Shown here one piece after another: positions 44,081 to 52,490 of a stretch of 64,000 nt of DNA. How positions within the stretch are numbered: position 1 is the stretch's first letter; each line of letters opens with the position of its first letter. The notes below the pieces were generated by a model that did not search any database, had not been told where the DNA came from, and saw nothing but the letters and a program-made list of their open reading frames with translations. The position numbers were made by a program, and so were the translations under genes. This stretch comes from an uncultured Dehalococcoidia bacterium (GTDB taxonomy: Bacteria > Chloroflexota > Dehalococcoidia > Lucifugimonadales > UBA1123): assembly GCA_951812505.1 (NCBI GenBank), contig CATOSI010000001.1, forward strand, positions 496,001 to 560,000, in the 5' to 3' direction.

Positions 44081-44760
44081 CTGCTGTCCAGAAGTTTCCT
44101 TACGTCCTGCGCCACTTCCTCCGGCTCCAGTGGGGGAGTGAAGACCACGCGGCGCTTTCCCTGCCGGTCTATCAGAAAGACTGGCGTCGAGTGAACTACA
44201 AGGTAGCGTTCCGTTATCTCCGCGCTCAGTGAATCAATTGCGCCTCTCGATTCGGGAGTTGGGTTAGCCTGAGCCGATTCCAAAGGGTCGTGATTGCTGA
44301 CGGCCGGATCTACGTAATAGTCCTTCCACACTTCCTCCAGTAAGGTCTCTTCCCCGACCAGGTAATCCCAGTTGTTCTCTGAGAGTCCCCACTTGTCCAG
44401 GTACTCTCGGGCCGCCTCTACACTGTCGCGCTCTGGATCAACGCTGACGGCGACGAACTGTACTTCCGCGCCGTCTTCGCCCAGAGTCTCTTGGACTTCA
44501 CGTAGTCTTGAAGTCGCGATAGGGCAGACGTCCGGGCAATTTGTGTAGAGAAAGGTAAGTACGACGACGCTGTCTCTGAAGTCGTCGAGGTCAACGGTTT
44601 GGCCGAACTGATTGGTCAACGCGATACCGGGAGCAGTTTCAGCATCCTTCAGAACAGTCCCGTGGAACGCGACTTCGGATTCTGAGGAGCCGCAGGCCGC
44701 CATGAACAGGACAGCCGAGAGCGTTAGCAGCCACTTACAGGAAAGGCTCTTGTGAAACAT
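44077..44760 (-). CDS. SCO1/SenC family copper chaperone lipoprotein
   Basis: A 227-residue thioredoxin-fold protein that delivers copper to the CuA centre of cytochrome oxidase. A signal peptide ends in the lipobox 'LFMAAC'. The copper-binding CxxxC is in 'YTNCPDVCPIATSRL', and the conserved His in 'LVVHSTPVFLID'. It is the last gene of the oxidase locus, which fits its role. Confidence 0.93.
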   Translation of the reverse strand: MFHKSLSCKWLLTLSAVLFMAACGSSESEVAFHGTVLKDAETAPGIALTNQFGQTVDLDDFRDSVVVLTFLYTNCPDVCPIATSRLREVQETLGEDGAEVQFVAVSVDPERDSVEAAREYLDKWGLSENNWDYLVGEETLLEEVWKDYYVDPAVSNHDPLESAQANPTPESRGAIDSLSAEITERYLVVHSTPVFLIDRQGKRRVVFTPPLEPEEVAQDVRKLLDSS

Positions 44761-44796
44761 GGACCGGATTGCCAGCGCGCGGCCCGAAAAGGAGGC

Positions 44797-45021
44797 CTAC
44801 TCCGTGGGTTCGTTTCTGGTTAGCAGATAGGCGACAATCGGCACACCGAACACCAAAGAACTGCCAAGCACTATGACAGCGATGGGAATTTGCTCGCCGA
44901 ATGCGTTCAACTTTATGGTGTTTAACAGGATGAATGTAACCCCAAGCGTACCACCATAGAGCATGATCAACAGGACTGCCAGAAACGGGAAGAGAATCGA
45001 GAATTTGAAATTGCTGCTCAC
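44797..45021 (-). CDS. Small two-helix membrane protein in the oxidase locus
   Basis: A 74-residue hydrophobic protein with two predicted helices ('ILFPFLAVLLIMLYGGTLGVTFILL' and 'IPIAVIVLGSSLVFGVPIVAYLL') and a polar tail. Its start overlaps the stop of ctaG by ATGA and it lies before sco1, so it belongs to the oxidase operon. I do not recognise the family; a small accessory subunit or assembly factor is a reasonable guess. Confidence 0.6.
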   Translation of the reverse strand: MSSNFKFSILFPFLAVLLIMLYGGTLGVTFILLNTIKLNAFGEQIPIAVIVLGSSLVFGVPIVAYLLTRNEPTE

Positions 45022-45863
45022 GTTGGTCTGTCCTCCAGGCTTGTCGGGTAATTTCTTTGTCGTCGGTTGGCTTTCCGAGTGCGTTCCTCTTCTCCATACC
45101 AGCGATAGAAGGTTACTATCAGCAATCCAAGGAACAGGAGGCCTCCGCCGACCTTCATTATAACAGCCCCGATCTGCTGATCGGTAAGGGCCGTCATAAA
45201 TGAGATTCGGGGTGCGTCCACATAGAATCCGTAAATCGGTTCACCTGCGAATGTGAGAGCGCCGAACACGATGAGTTGCGCCACAGACAGGCCGAACAGG
45301 TACATAATCCGCATCGGATAGGAGACCCGGGGAAGTTCCGGCATCGTGCTGGTCAGAGGCCACCACATAATTATGGCCGTGCTTATCATCATTATGTGCT
45401 CGGCTATATGTATGCCGTGATTGGTCAGAGAGGCATTGTATAGAGCCGGTATATGCCAGATTGAAAATACGATGTTGAACGCCAAGAACGCTCCAATTGG
45501 GTGGGTCAGAGCTCGCGCGACTCTGAATGACCAGTTCGGCCTGAGCACGGGACGTAGGAGCCAGTCCGGAATTCCTCGCACCATTAGAGGCGGCGCTACG
45601 AGTGTCAGAAGCACATGCTGGAGCATATGCACGCTGAAAAGGTAGTTTTCGCTGACTACGTGAATAGGCGATGCGAGAGCGATGAAGATGACGAGGACGC
45701 CAAGTGTGAAAGTCGCGATCTGCCTGGGGTCCACATCTTCGGCCCAGTTATTGCGCTGCCTCAAAGGTCCTACGCCCAGGAGATAGGCCGCCTGTATAGC
45801 AATAAGTAGGATGACGGACTCGAGGTCGGCCTGCCACGCCATCCACAACGACCCTGTTTCCAA
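45018..45863 (-). CDS. ctaG: CtaG (caa3-type) cytochrome oxidase assembly factor
   Basis: A 281-residue protein with about seven hydrophobic helices. The family features are 'FSVHMLQHVLLTLVAPPLMVRGIPDWLLRP', 'SIWHIPALYNASLTNHGIHIAEHIMMISTAIIMWWP' and 'PMRIMYLFGLSVAQ', with several conserved His residues. The Bacillus-type CtaG is needed for caa3 oxidase formation; it is unrelated to the Cox11 type. It sits between subunit IV and a small membrane protein. Confidence 0.92.
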   Translation of the reverse strand: METGSLWMAWQADLESVILLIAIQAAYLLGVGPLRQRNNWAEDVDPRQIATFTLGVLVIFIALASPIHVVSENYLFSVHMLQHVLLTLVAPPLMVRGIPDWLLRPVLRPNWSFRVARALTHPIGAFLAFNIVFSIWHIPALYNASLTNHGIHIAEHIMMISTAIIMWWPLTSTMPELPRVSYPMRIMYLFGLSVAQLIVFGALTFAGEPIYGFYVDAPRISFMTALTDQQIGAVIMKVGGGLLFLGLLIVTFYRWYGEEERTRKANRRQRNYPTSLEDRPT

Positions 45864-45944
45864 CTCCCCGATCCTCCTTCCGACGCCAAGCCGCGCCGTC
45901 CGCTTCAGGCCATCAGCTTACGATTTGTGGGCGTTCGGCTCGGA

Positions 45945-46277
45945 CTAGAGCAGGAACCAGCTGAACAGCGCCATAAGCGCAAATATAACACCTGTGGCCA
46001 CGAACATCCCGAAGAAGAACATCCCGGAGAATATCTTCGAGTCGAACTTCAGGTGCATATAGTACATGACCACGAGGGCGAACTTGCCGATTGAAAGAAT
46101 GGCCAGTACTGGGATGATTGCGTAACCGATCTGGGTCACATAAAAGATTCCGACCTCGACGGCCGTAAGAATGGCCAGCGCCATCGCAACCTTGAAATAT
46201 GTCGCAGGTGTAGGGTGTCCTGTATGAACGTTGTCAGCTGCGTGCTGATCTGCTACCTGGCTCTCTTCCTGGCTCAT
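45945..46277 (-). CDS. Cytochrome c oxidase subunit IV (caa3/Qox type)
   Basis: A 110-residue protein with three hydrophobic helices: 'VAMALAILTAVEVGIFYV', 'AIIPVLAILSIGKFALVVMYYMHLKFD' and 'FFFGMFVATGVIFALMALFSWFLL'. The 'KFALVVMYYMHLKFD' segment is typical of prokaryotic subunit IV. It follows subunit III by about 50 bases in the usual order. Confidence 0.9.
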   Translation of the reverse strand: MSQEESQVADQHAADNVHTGHPTPATYFKVAMALAILTAVEVGIFYVTQIGYAIIPVLAILSIGKFALVVMYYMHLKFDSKIFSGMFFFGMFVATGVIFALMALFSWFLL

Positions 46278-46328
46278 TTGAACTCCCTGAGCAATAGCTT
46301 GAGGTTACTCCGTCTCTCGTAAAACGTA

Positions 46329-46997
46329 TCAATGCGGGGTAGAAGGCACCGTCCCCGGGAATCCCTCGAATACGCCGAACAGGTACACGACGGTGAAGAT
46401 GACGATCCACACAATGTCCACGAAGTGCCAGTAAAGCGCGGCGAGGTCCACGTCGAGGTTCTTTTCCGGCGTAACGCCACCCTTCCTGAAAGAGTGGAAG
46501 AGGATGGAGAGCAGCCAGACGACGCCAAGCGTTACGTGCGCGCCGTGGAATCCCGTAAGCGTGAAGAACGTTGTTCCAAACAGGTTGGTGCGCGGGGTCA
46601 AAGTATATTCCACACCGTCTATCACGACTTCATGGTTGGCGAATTCGTAGAACTCGTACACCTGGAAGGCCAGGAAAGTTGTACCCATGATGGCCGTAGA
46701 GGCGAGCCAAATCCTGAAAGCCTTCAGGTTGCCCCTCGTCAGCCATGCGTACGCCATCACCATGCTCATAGAGCTCATCAGCAGGACGAAGGTGCTTACT
46801 GACGTTACCGGTATGTCGAAGACGTCAATAGGCAGCGGGCCTTCGAGACTCTTGTTTTTGTACACCAGGTAAGTCGCGATCAGCGTACCGAAGAACATGC
46901 AGTCGGAGCCCAGAAAGGCCCACATCAGCAGTTTTCTGTGGTTCAGACCTGTTGTAGTCGGTTCGTGCTCGCCATGAATGGCGGGGGCGTGTGCCAC
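46329..46997 (-). CDS. Cytochrome c oxidase subunit III
   Basis: A 222-residue protein with six to seven helices; the family segments are 'LLMWAFLGSDCMFFGTLIATYLVYK', 'TFFTLTGFHGAHVTLGVVWLLSI' and 'DLAALYWHFVDIVWIVIFTVVYLFG', the last holding the conserved Glu-free WHFVD motif of subunit III. It is about 20 bases downstream of subunit I. Confidence 0.94.
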   Translation of the reverse strand: MAHAPAIHGEHEPTTTGLNHRKLLMWAFLGSDCMFFGTLIATYLVYKNKSLEGPLPIDVFDIPVTSVSTFVLLMSSMSMVMAYAWLTRGNLKAFRIWLASTAIMGTTFLAFQVYEFYEFANHEVVIDGVEYTLTPRTNLFGTTFFTLTGFHGAHVTLGVVWLLSILFHSFRKGGVTPEKNLDVDLAALYWHFVDIVWIVIFTVVYLFGVFEGFPGTVPSTPH

Positions 46998-47016
46998 TTA
47001 AAAAGCCTCCGTTCGG

Positions 47017-48927
47017 TTAATGAGCAGCGTGTCCGCCGTCGGGTTCGGGATCGTTCACCGGCTCGAACGACCAGGCATATACGGATACCATGCCTATGAT
47101 CACTCCGATGACTGTCGTCGTCAGCGCGACCCAGTTGAGCGTTCGTATTCCGGCCTCGCTCACGTTTATCAGATAAACGAGACCCATGCCGCCTATGAAA
47201 AGTCCGAGTGAGACGAAGAACGGCCAGTATGAAGGCTGCGGCAGGTGAATGTCGTGAGCGTCCTCGGGGTCCGAACCTCCGGCGACAACCGGAACCGGCG
47301 CGCCTGGCGCGAGTTCGCGCCTGCGCTGCTTCTCTTCCCACCAGTCGTCGCGGTCCTGGACGTTCGGTATCTCGGCAAAGTTGTACTCGGGAGGAGGGGA
47401 CGGTATGGACCATTCGAGTGTGCGTCCATCCCAGGGGTCCGCACCGGCTACCTCGCCCTTCTTCCAGCTTCTCGCCATGTTGTGAATGAAGATCAGGAAT
47501 CCGACTGCCAGCAGCAGAACTCCGAGTGAGGAGACCATATTCCAGAAGTCCCAGCCCATGCCGCCATAGTAAGTGTAGATGCGGCGCGGCATCCCGTTCA
47601 TGCCGGTGAAGTGCATTGGGAAGAATGTTATGTTCTGCCCTAAGAACATCAGCCAGAAGTGCCACTGTCCCATTCGTTCGTCGTACATTCTGCCGGTCAG
47701 CTTGGGGTACCAGTAGTACGTACCCGCCAGTATGGCGAATATGGCCCCTCCGAACAACACATAGTGAATGTGGGCGACGATGAAGTAGGTGTCCTGCTGC
47801 TGTGCGTCGGACGCGGCAACCGCGTGCATGACCCCACTGATACCGCCGATGACGAACATAGAGACGAAGGCGATGGCAAACAGCATTGGTGTCTTGAAGC
47901 TGATCGAGCCGCCCCACATGGTTCCCATCCAGTTGAACACCTTGATGCCGGTTGGCACAGCTATCAACATGGTTGTTATTGTGAACACCGAGTTGGCGAC
48001 CGGGCCAAGTCCGACTGTGAACATATGGTGGCTCCAGACCATCCATCCCATGAAGGCGATGATCACACCGGCTAGAACGACGGTTGCGTAGCCGAACAGC
48101 GGCTTCTTGGAGAACACGGGCAGTATCTCCGATACGATACCCATGGCGGGTAGAATCAGGATATATACCTCCGGGTGTCCGAAGACCCAGAACAAGTGCT
48201 GCCACAGCACCGGGTTTGCTCCAGCCACTACGTTGAAGAAATTCATGCCGAAAGAGCGGTCGAAGTAGAGTTCGATGAGAGCGACAGTGATGACCGGGAA
48301 AGCCAGTACCAGCAGTATGGCGGTAACCATGGTCATCCATGTGAAAAGCGGCAATCGCATCAGACCCATGCCCGGCGCGCGCATGTTCAATATAGTAACG
48401 ATGAAATTAAACGACGCCGCTAAGGAGGCAATGCCCAGCACCTGCAGGGAAATGATCCACACGTCGATGCCGTGTCCGAGGTTGTACGTGATACCCGTAA
48501 GAGGGGAGTAACCGAACCAGCCGCCGTTAGGGGCGGAATGGGTGAACCAGCTTATCTTGAGAAGAAGAGCGCCGCCCAGGAAGGTCCAGTAGCTGAAAGC
48601 GTTAAGGCGAGGGAACGCGACGTCTCTGGCGCCTATCTGAAGCGGTACGACAAAATTGAAGAAAGCAGCCGACAATGGCATGACGCCGAGGAAGATCATC
48701 GTCGTCGCGTGCATCGTGAACAGCTGGTTGAAAATCTCCGGCGTAATGAGGTTCTGCTCTGGACGGGCAAGCTGTACCCTTATCAGGAAAGCCTCGATGC
48801 CGCCTGAGAAAAACATCAGGAATGCGGTTACTCCGTAGAGTACGCCAATGCGCTTATGGTCTATGGTAGTGATCCACGACCAGATCCCCGTTGGGTGTAC
48901 AGGCCTCGGTATTGCCAGAGTAGTCAT
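47017..48927 (-). CDS. Cytochrome c oxidase subunit I (A-type, aa3/caa3)
   Basis: A 636-residue heme-copper oxidase subunit I that reduces oxygen and pumps protons. Heme a ligands are in 'MHATTMIFLG' and 'VAHIHYVLFGG'; the CuB His-Tyr pair is in 'WVFGHPEVYILILPAMG' and the His-His pair in 'MVWSHHMFTVG'. The Glu of GHPEV marks an A1-type D channel. A C-terminal extension with two more helices follows, as in Bacillus-type caa3 enzymes. Order II-I-III-IV is standard. Confidence 0.97.
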   Translation of the reverse strand: MTTLAIPRPVHPTGIWSWITTIDHKRIGVLYGVTAFLMFFSGGIEAFLIRVQLARPEQNLITPEIFNQLFTMHATTMIFLGVMPLSAAFFNFVVPLQIGARDVAFPRLNAFSYWTFLGGALLLKISWFTHSAPNGGWFGYSPLTGITYNLGHGIDVWIISLQVLGIASLAASFNFIVTILNMRAPGMGLMRLPLFTWMTMVTAILLVLAFPVITVALIELYFDRSFGMNFFNVVAGANPVLWQHLFWVFGHPEVYILILPAMGIVSEILPVFSKKPLFGYATVVLAGVIIAFMGWMVWSHHMFTVGLGPVANSVFTITTMLIAVPTGIKVFNWMGTMWGGSISFKTPMLFAIAFVSMFVIGGISGVMHAVAASDAQQQDTYFIVAHIHYVLFGGAIFAILAGTYYWYPKLTGRMYDERMGQWHFWLMFLGQNITFFPMHFTGMNGMPRRIYTYYGGMGWDFWNMVSSLGVLLLAVGFLIFIHNMARSWKKGEVAGADPWDGRTLEWSIPSPPPEYNFAEIPNVQDRDDWWEEKQRRRELAPGAPVPVVAGGSDPEDAHDIHLPQPSYWPFFVSLGLFIGGMGLVYLINVSEAGIRTLNWVALTTTVIGVIIGMVSVYAWSFEPVNDPEPDGGHAAH

Positions 48928-48964
48928 CCCGTTTCTCCAAACACTAATGTCAACCGTCGGGCCG

Positions 48965-50095
48965 TCACTTCAGGCTCGACAGGTAGGCTACTATGGCGGA
49001 CAGTTCCGCTTCGTTGAGAGCGTTCTCCGGGTCTATGTACGGTGCACCCTCTGAGGCCATCGTATTGCCGGGCTTGACGCTCTCGGGATCTGAAATCCAG
49101 GTTCTCAGGTTTTGCTGCAGGATGGCAAGATTGACATTGCCGTCTTCCCCGCGATTGTCGAACATTCCGCCGGCGAGGTTGGTCCGACTGGCGACGTGCG
49201 CCAGGTTTGGACCTTCACGTCCGGGAACGCCGTCGTTGGCCACAGGATCTGTTGCGTGGCAGCCTGAGCAGCCGGCGCTGCGGAAGACTTTGCTGCCCTC
49301 GACAACAAGCGGGTCCTGGGATTCCGCAGGCGGCGTAGCCTGTGCCCTGAGCCAGGCATCGAAATCCTCGCGAGTCTGGACTTCGACCTTGAAGCGCATG
49401 TTGGCGTGCTGCACACCACAGAATTCCGCGCACTGGCCGTAGTACGTGCCGGTCTGGTTGCCCTGTATCCACATGGTGTTGTCGTTGTTTGGCACCATGT
49501 CCACTTTCCCGGCGATTTTGGGAATCCAGAAACTGTGAATGACGTCAACCGAATCGAGGTTAACGTTGACGACCTCGTTGATAGGAATGTGAAGGTCTCC
49601 GGCAAACACCACATCTTTAGTGGGGTCGTCCGGGTGGTCATATCTGAACTCGAACCACCACTGGTGGCCTATTACATCCACAGTGAGCGCACCCGGATCT
49701 GGCGAAACCTGATTGTCGAATATGGTGAATATGGTAGGTATAGCTACCAGAATAACGAGGGCGGTTGGGCCGGCAGTCCAAGCGAATTCGAGAGTGTGGT
49801 TGCCCTCGACCTGTTCGGGAATGTCGTCGTTGCTCTGCCTGCGGAATTTGATGAGCAGGTAAACAAGAGCGCCCTGGACCGCTACGAATACCACCGCGCC
49901 GGCTCCCAGTATGATCCAGAAGAGGTTGAGCTGCGATTGCGCGACGGGTCCGTCCGCGTCGAACGTGGACTGAGGATCGTTAGGCGTACACCCGAACATC
50001 AACGCCACCAGTGCCACCAGCATAAACACGCCGAGCAACACCCTGTGACGTCGGTATAGATTTAGCATATTCCCAAGTTCCCTCTTGCTTGTCAT
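48965..50095 (-). CDS. Cytochrome c oxidase subunit II with fused cytochrome c domain
   Basis: A 376-residue caa3-type subunit II. An N-terminal hydrophobic stretch ends in the lipobox-like 'LMFGC', followed by a membrane helix, the cupredoxin domain with the CuA ligands in 'GQCAEFCGVQHANM', and a class I cytochrome c domain with 'CSGCHATDP' and a distal Met near 'PGNTMASEG'. The cytochrome c part allows direct electron entry from small donors. The first ATG is at 50095; the ATG at 50068 (MLNLYRRHR) is a possible start. Confidence 0.95.
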   Translation of the reverse strand: MTSKRELGNMLNLYRRHRVLLGVFMLVALVALMFGCTPNDPQSTFDADGPVAQSQLNLFWIILGAGAVVFVAVQGALVYLLIKFRRQSNDDIPEQVEGNHTLEFAWTAGPTALVILVAIPTIFTIFDNQVSPDPGALTVDVIGHQWWFEFRYDHPDDPTKDVVFAGDLHIPINEVVNVNLDSVDVIHSFWIPKIAGKVDMVPNNDNTMWIQGNQTGTYYGQCAEFCGVQHANMRFKVEVQTREDFDAWLRAQATPPAESQDPLVVEGSKVFRSAGCSGCHATDPVANDGVPGREGPNLAHVASRTNLAGGMFDNRGEDGNVNLAILQQNLRTWISDPESVKPGNTMASEGAPYIDPENALNEAELSAIVAYLSSLK

Positions 50096-50211
50096 TATAA
50101 CTCAGAGACTGCTCCCGAAACCGACAAAGAATCTATCAAAGCGCCATGTCTCAGTCAAGGTGTTGAAGCACGTGCAAGCCTCCCCAACAGACGGTGCGCC
50201 CTTCTGCATAA

Positions 50212-51108
50212 CTACAATCTCACAACGCTGTCCACCATGATTACCAGGAATAGCAGGGCCAGGTACGCGAGGGAATATAGGTAGGCGGATTTGGCGCCTT
50301 CGATTCCATCCCTCCTCATCAGTCTCCAGGCGTAAGCCACAAATCCCATTCCCAGGGCCAGTGAACCCGCGAGATAGACCCATCCGACCGCCCTGGTGGT
50401 GAAGAACATAGTGGTCAGCGCGACTAGTAGGAGGGTGTACAGGAAGATATGGAGCTTGGTGTCCCTGATCCCTGCGACGACCGGCAGCATCGGAACTCCT
50501 GCCCTCTGGTAGTCGTCCTTGATCAGCAGAGCCAACGCCCAGAAGTGTGGAGGAGTCCAGAAAAAGACGATTGCGAACATGTAAAGCGCCGGGAGTCCGA
50601 GCCCGCCCGTTACGGCGACCCACCCAACCATTGGAGGGATGGCGCCCGCGGCTCCGCCGATCACGATGTTCTGGGGCGTACTCCTCTTCAGCGCCTTCGT
50701 GTAAACGAACACGTAGAATAGAGTCGCGGACAGCGTCAGAAGCGCGCTGAGAGGATTTACGAAGGCTCCGAGTATGATGAATGCGACAATATTCAGGGCG
50801 ATTCCAAACCACATCGCATGGAGAGGGGCTATGTTTCCACTCACAATCGGGCGTCCCGACGTGCGTCCCATCAGACCGTCGATGTCGCGGTCCAGATAGT
50901 GGTTCAGCGCGTTAGCTCCTCCGGCGGCCAGCGCTCCGCCGCCTAGCACCAGGATGACCAGCACCGGATCAGGAAGGCCTCGCGCGCCCAGGAACATACC
51001 GCCGAGAGCGGTAAACACCAGCAGGGAGATGATACGTGGCTTGGTAAGGGCTATGTATCCCCTGAGTGTTGAATTCGCGCGGCTGTGAGCCGCAGTTGAA
51101 GTAGCCAT
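50212..51108 (-). CDS. ctaB: Protoheme IX farnesyltransferase (heme O synthase)
   Basis: A 298-residue UbiA-type prenyltransferase that adds farnesyl to heme B. The Asp-rich motif 'NALNHYLDRDIDGLMGRTSGRPI' and the second 'LLIKDDYQRAGVPMLPVV' with 'FFWTPPHFWALAL' are diagnostic, and about eight helices are seen. It lies 10 bases downstream of ctaA and upstream of the oxidase subunits. Confidence 0.95.
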   Translation of the reverse strand: MATSTAAHSRANSTLRGYIALTKPRIISLLVFTALGGMFLGARGLPDPVLVILVLGGGALAAGGANALNHYLDRDIDGLMGRTSGRPIVSGNIAPLHAMWFGIALNIVAFIILGAFVNPLSALLTLSATLFYVFVYTKALKRSTPQNIVIGGAAGAIPPMVGWVAVTGGLGLPALYMFAIVFFWTPPHFWALALLIKDDYQRAGVPMLPVVAGIRDTKLHIFLYTLLLVALTTMFFTTRAVGWVYLAGSLALGMGFVAYAWRLMRRDGIEGAKSAYLYSLAYLALLFLVIMVDSVVRL

Positions 51109-51118
51109 CCGACTCCCG

Positions 51119-52066
51119 CTAGGTCGCTTTTTGTCTCATAACCGCTCTGCCGAATTCAGTAGCGGGACGATAGGAGTATATCAGAGCGGAAAGAATTACC
51201 AAGACCACCCAGACCAGAGTTGCCAGACTGAGATGGGTTGCTTTCAGATCGGCCGCGAATCGACTCCATATTACAAACGCGCCGACCACGATCTGTACGA
51301 CAAATGCCGACGCCAGCAACACGGAGGCCGTTCTGAGCGGACTGTTCGCAGGAGCCGAAGCCCATGCCCTCCATGCCGTCCATGCGATTATCATACCTAC
51401 GATTGCGGCTATGTATCTGTGTCCCATGTGTACGATGTAAGCCCATCCTTCCGGGAGGATGCTGCCGCGGCACAGCGGCCAGGTGGCGCAGGATGTTCCG
51501 TATCCCTCTCCGACCATGTATGAGCCGGACAGTATGAGAACGAACGCGCCTACGATTGACGCGATTATCAGCGGTTTGAGCGAATCCGCCTGTTCGGAAT
51601 TGGCGGCGGTGGGCGTGGAGGAGTATGGGTTCCAGCCCGCAATGGCCGCTACTACCAGGCAGGCAATGAGTATCTCGGCTATGGCCAGGTGAAGCAGCCT
51701 GTACTGCCAGGCGAGCTCTGTCAGGACGGTGACTCCTCCAAGAATCCCGGCCACGATCACGAGAACGAGCGCGCTCACGCTCATATACCAGACCAACCTG
51801 TTGGCGCGGAAGCGCATCCAGGCTATGGTTGTGGTCGCTATGACCAGGAGACCGAGCACTGAACCGGAGAGGCGGTGGCTGTACTCGATAAGCGTTGCGG
51901 TGTCGAACGGGGGAATAACTTCGCCGTGACACAACGGCCAGTCGGGGCAGCCGAGTCCGGAATCTGTAACACGCACGACACCGCCGAGCGTTACCTGGAA
52001 GAATGCGGACAGGATAGCGGCGACAACCACGATGCGGAATATGGATTGTATTCTATCGCTCGGCAA
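51119..52066 (-). CDS. ctaA: Heme A synthase (COX15/CtaA family)
   Basis: A 315-residue membrane protein that oxidises heme O to heme A. Conserved His residues are in 'CHGEVIPP', 'YSHRLSGSVLGLLV' , 'RLLHLAIAEI', 'HMGHRYIAAIVGMI' and 'ATHLSLATLVW'; Cys pairs are in 'GLGCPDWPLCHG' and 'SCATWPLCRG'. It is the first gene of the minus-strand oxidase locus. Confidence 0.94.
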   Translation of the reverse strand: MPSDRIQSIFRIVVVAAILSAFFQVTLGGVVRVTDSGLGCPDWPLCHGEVIPPFDTATLIEYSHRLSGSVLGLLVIATTTIAWMRFRANRLVWYMSVSALVLVIVAGILGGVTVLTELAWQYRLLHLAIAEILIACLVVAAIAGWNPYSSTPTAANSEQADSLKPLIIASIVGAFVLILSGSYMVGEGYGTSCATWPLCRGSILPEGWAYIVHMGHRYIAAIVGMIIAWTAWRAWASAPANSPLRTASVLLASAFVVQIVVGAFVIWSRFAADLKATHLSLATLVWVVLVILSALIYSYRPATEFGRAVMRQKAT

Positions 52067-52319
52067 TATTTGTTAACCGCTCGTCTGCGTGAACTCAACC
52101 GTCCCTATGTGAATATGTGCATTATTTCACGAACTCAGATTATCACACACCCTGAATATGCGTCAATGAATGCAACCGTATGTCAATACCTATGTATGGG
52201 GGATGATTTCAGAAGGCCCCACTCCCTTGATGGCACAGGGCTGGGGTCAGAGTGAATTTCGCCGCCTTGACTCGAGAATGTGGGACATAGTAAGGACACT
52301 GGAGAGAATTCGACTGACC

Positions 52320-52349
52320 TTGACTGATCTCGTCAGCCGCAACTAGAAT
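52320..52349 (+). promoter_or_regulatory. tRNA-Lys promoter
   Basis: TTGACT (52320-52325) and TAGAAT (52344-52349) are 18 bases apart, ending 34 bases before the tRNA. The remaining stretch from 52067 to here shows no supported gene. Confidence 0.6.
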
Positions 52350-52382
52350 TATTCAGCAATTGTACAGGCCTCTTCCTGAAAC

Positions 52383-52456
<74 letters not shown>

Positions 52457-52490
52457 CTCCCCCCAGCGAATCCGCCTCCCTCGTGGTTTC

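Noticed and set aside
46943-48340. 465-residue minus-strand ORF inside subunit I
   Set aside because: It is an out-of-frame shadow of the cytochrome oxidase subunit I gene on the same strand, with compositional bias and no domain.
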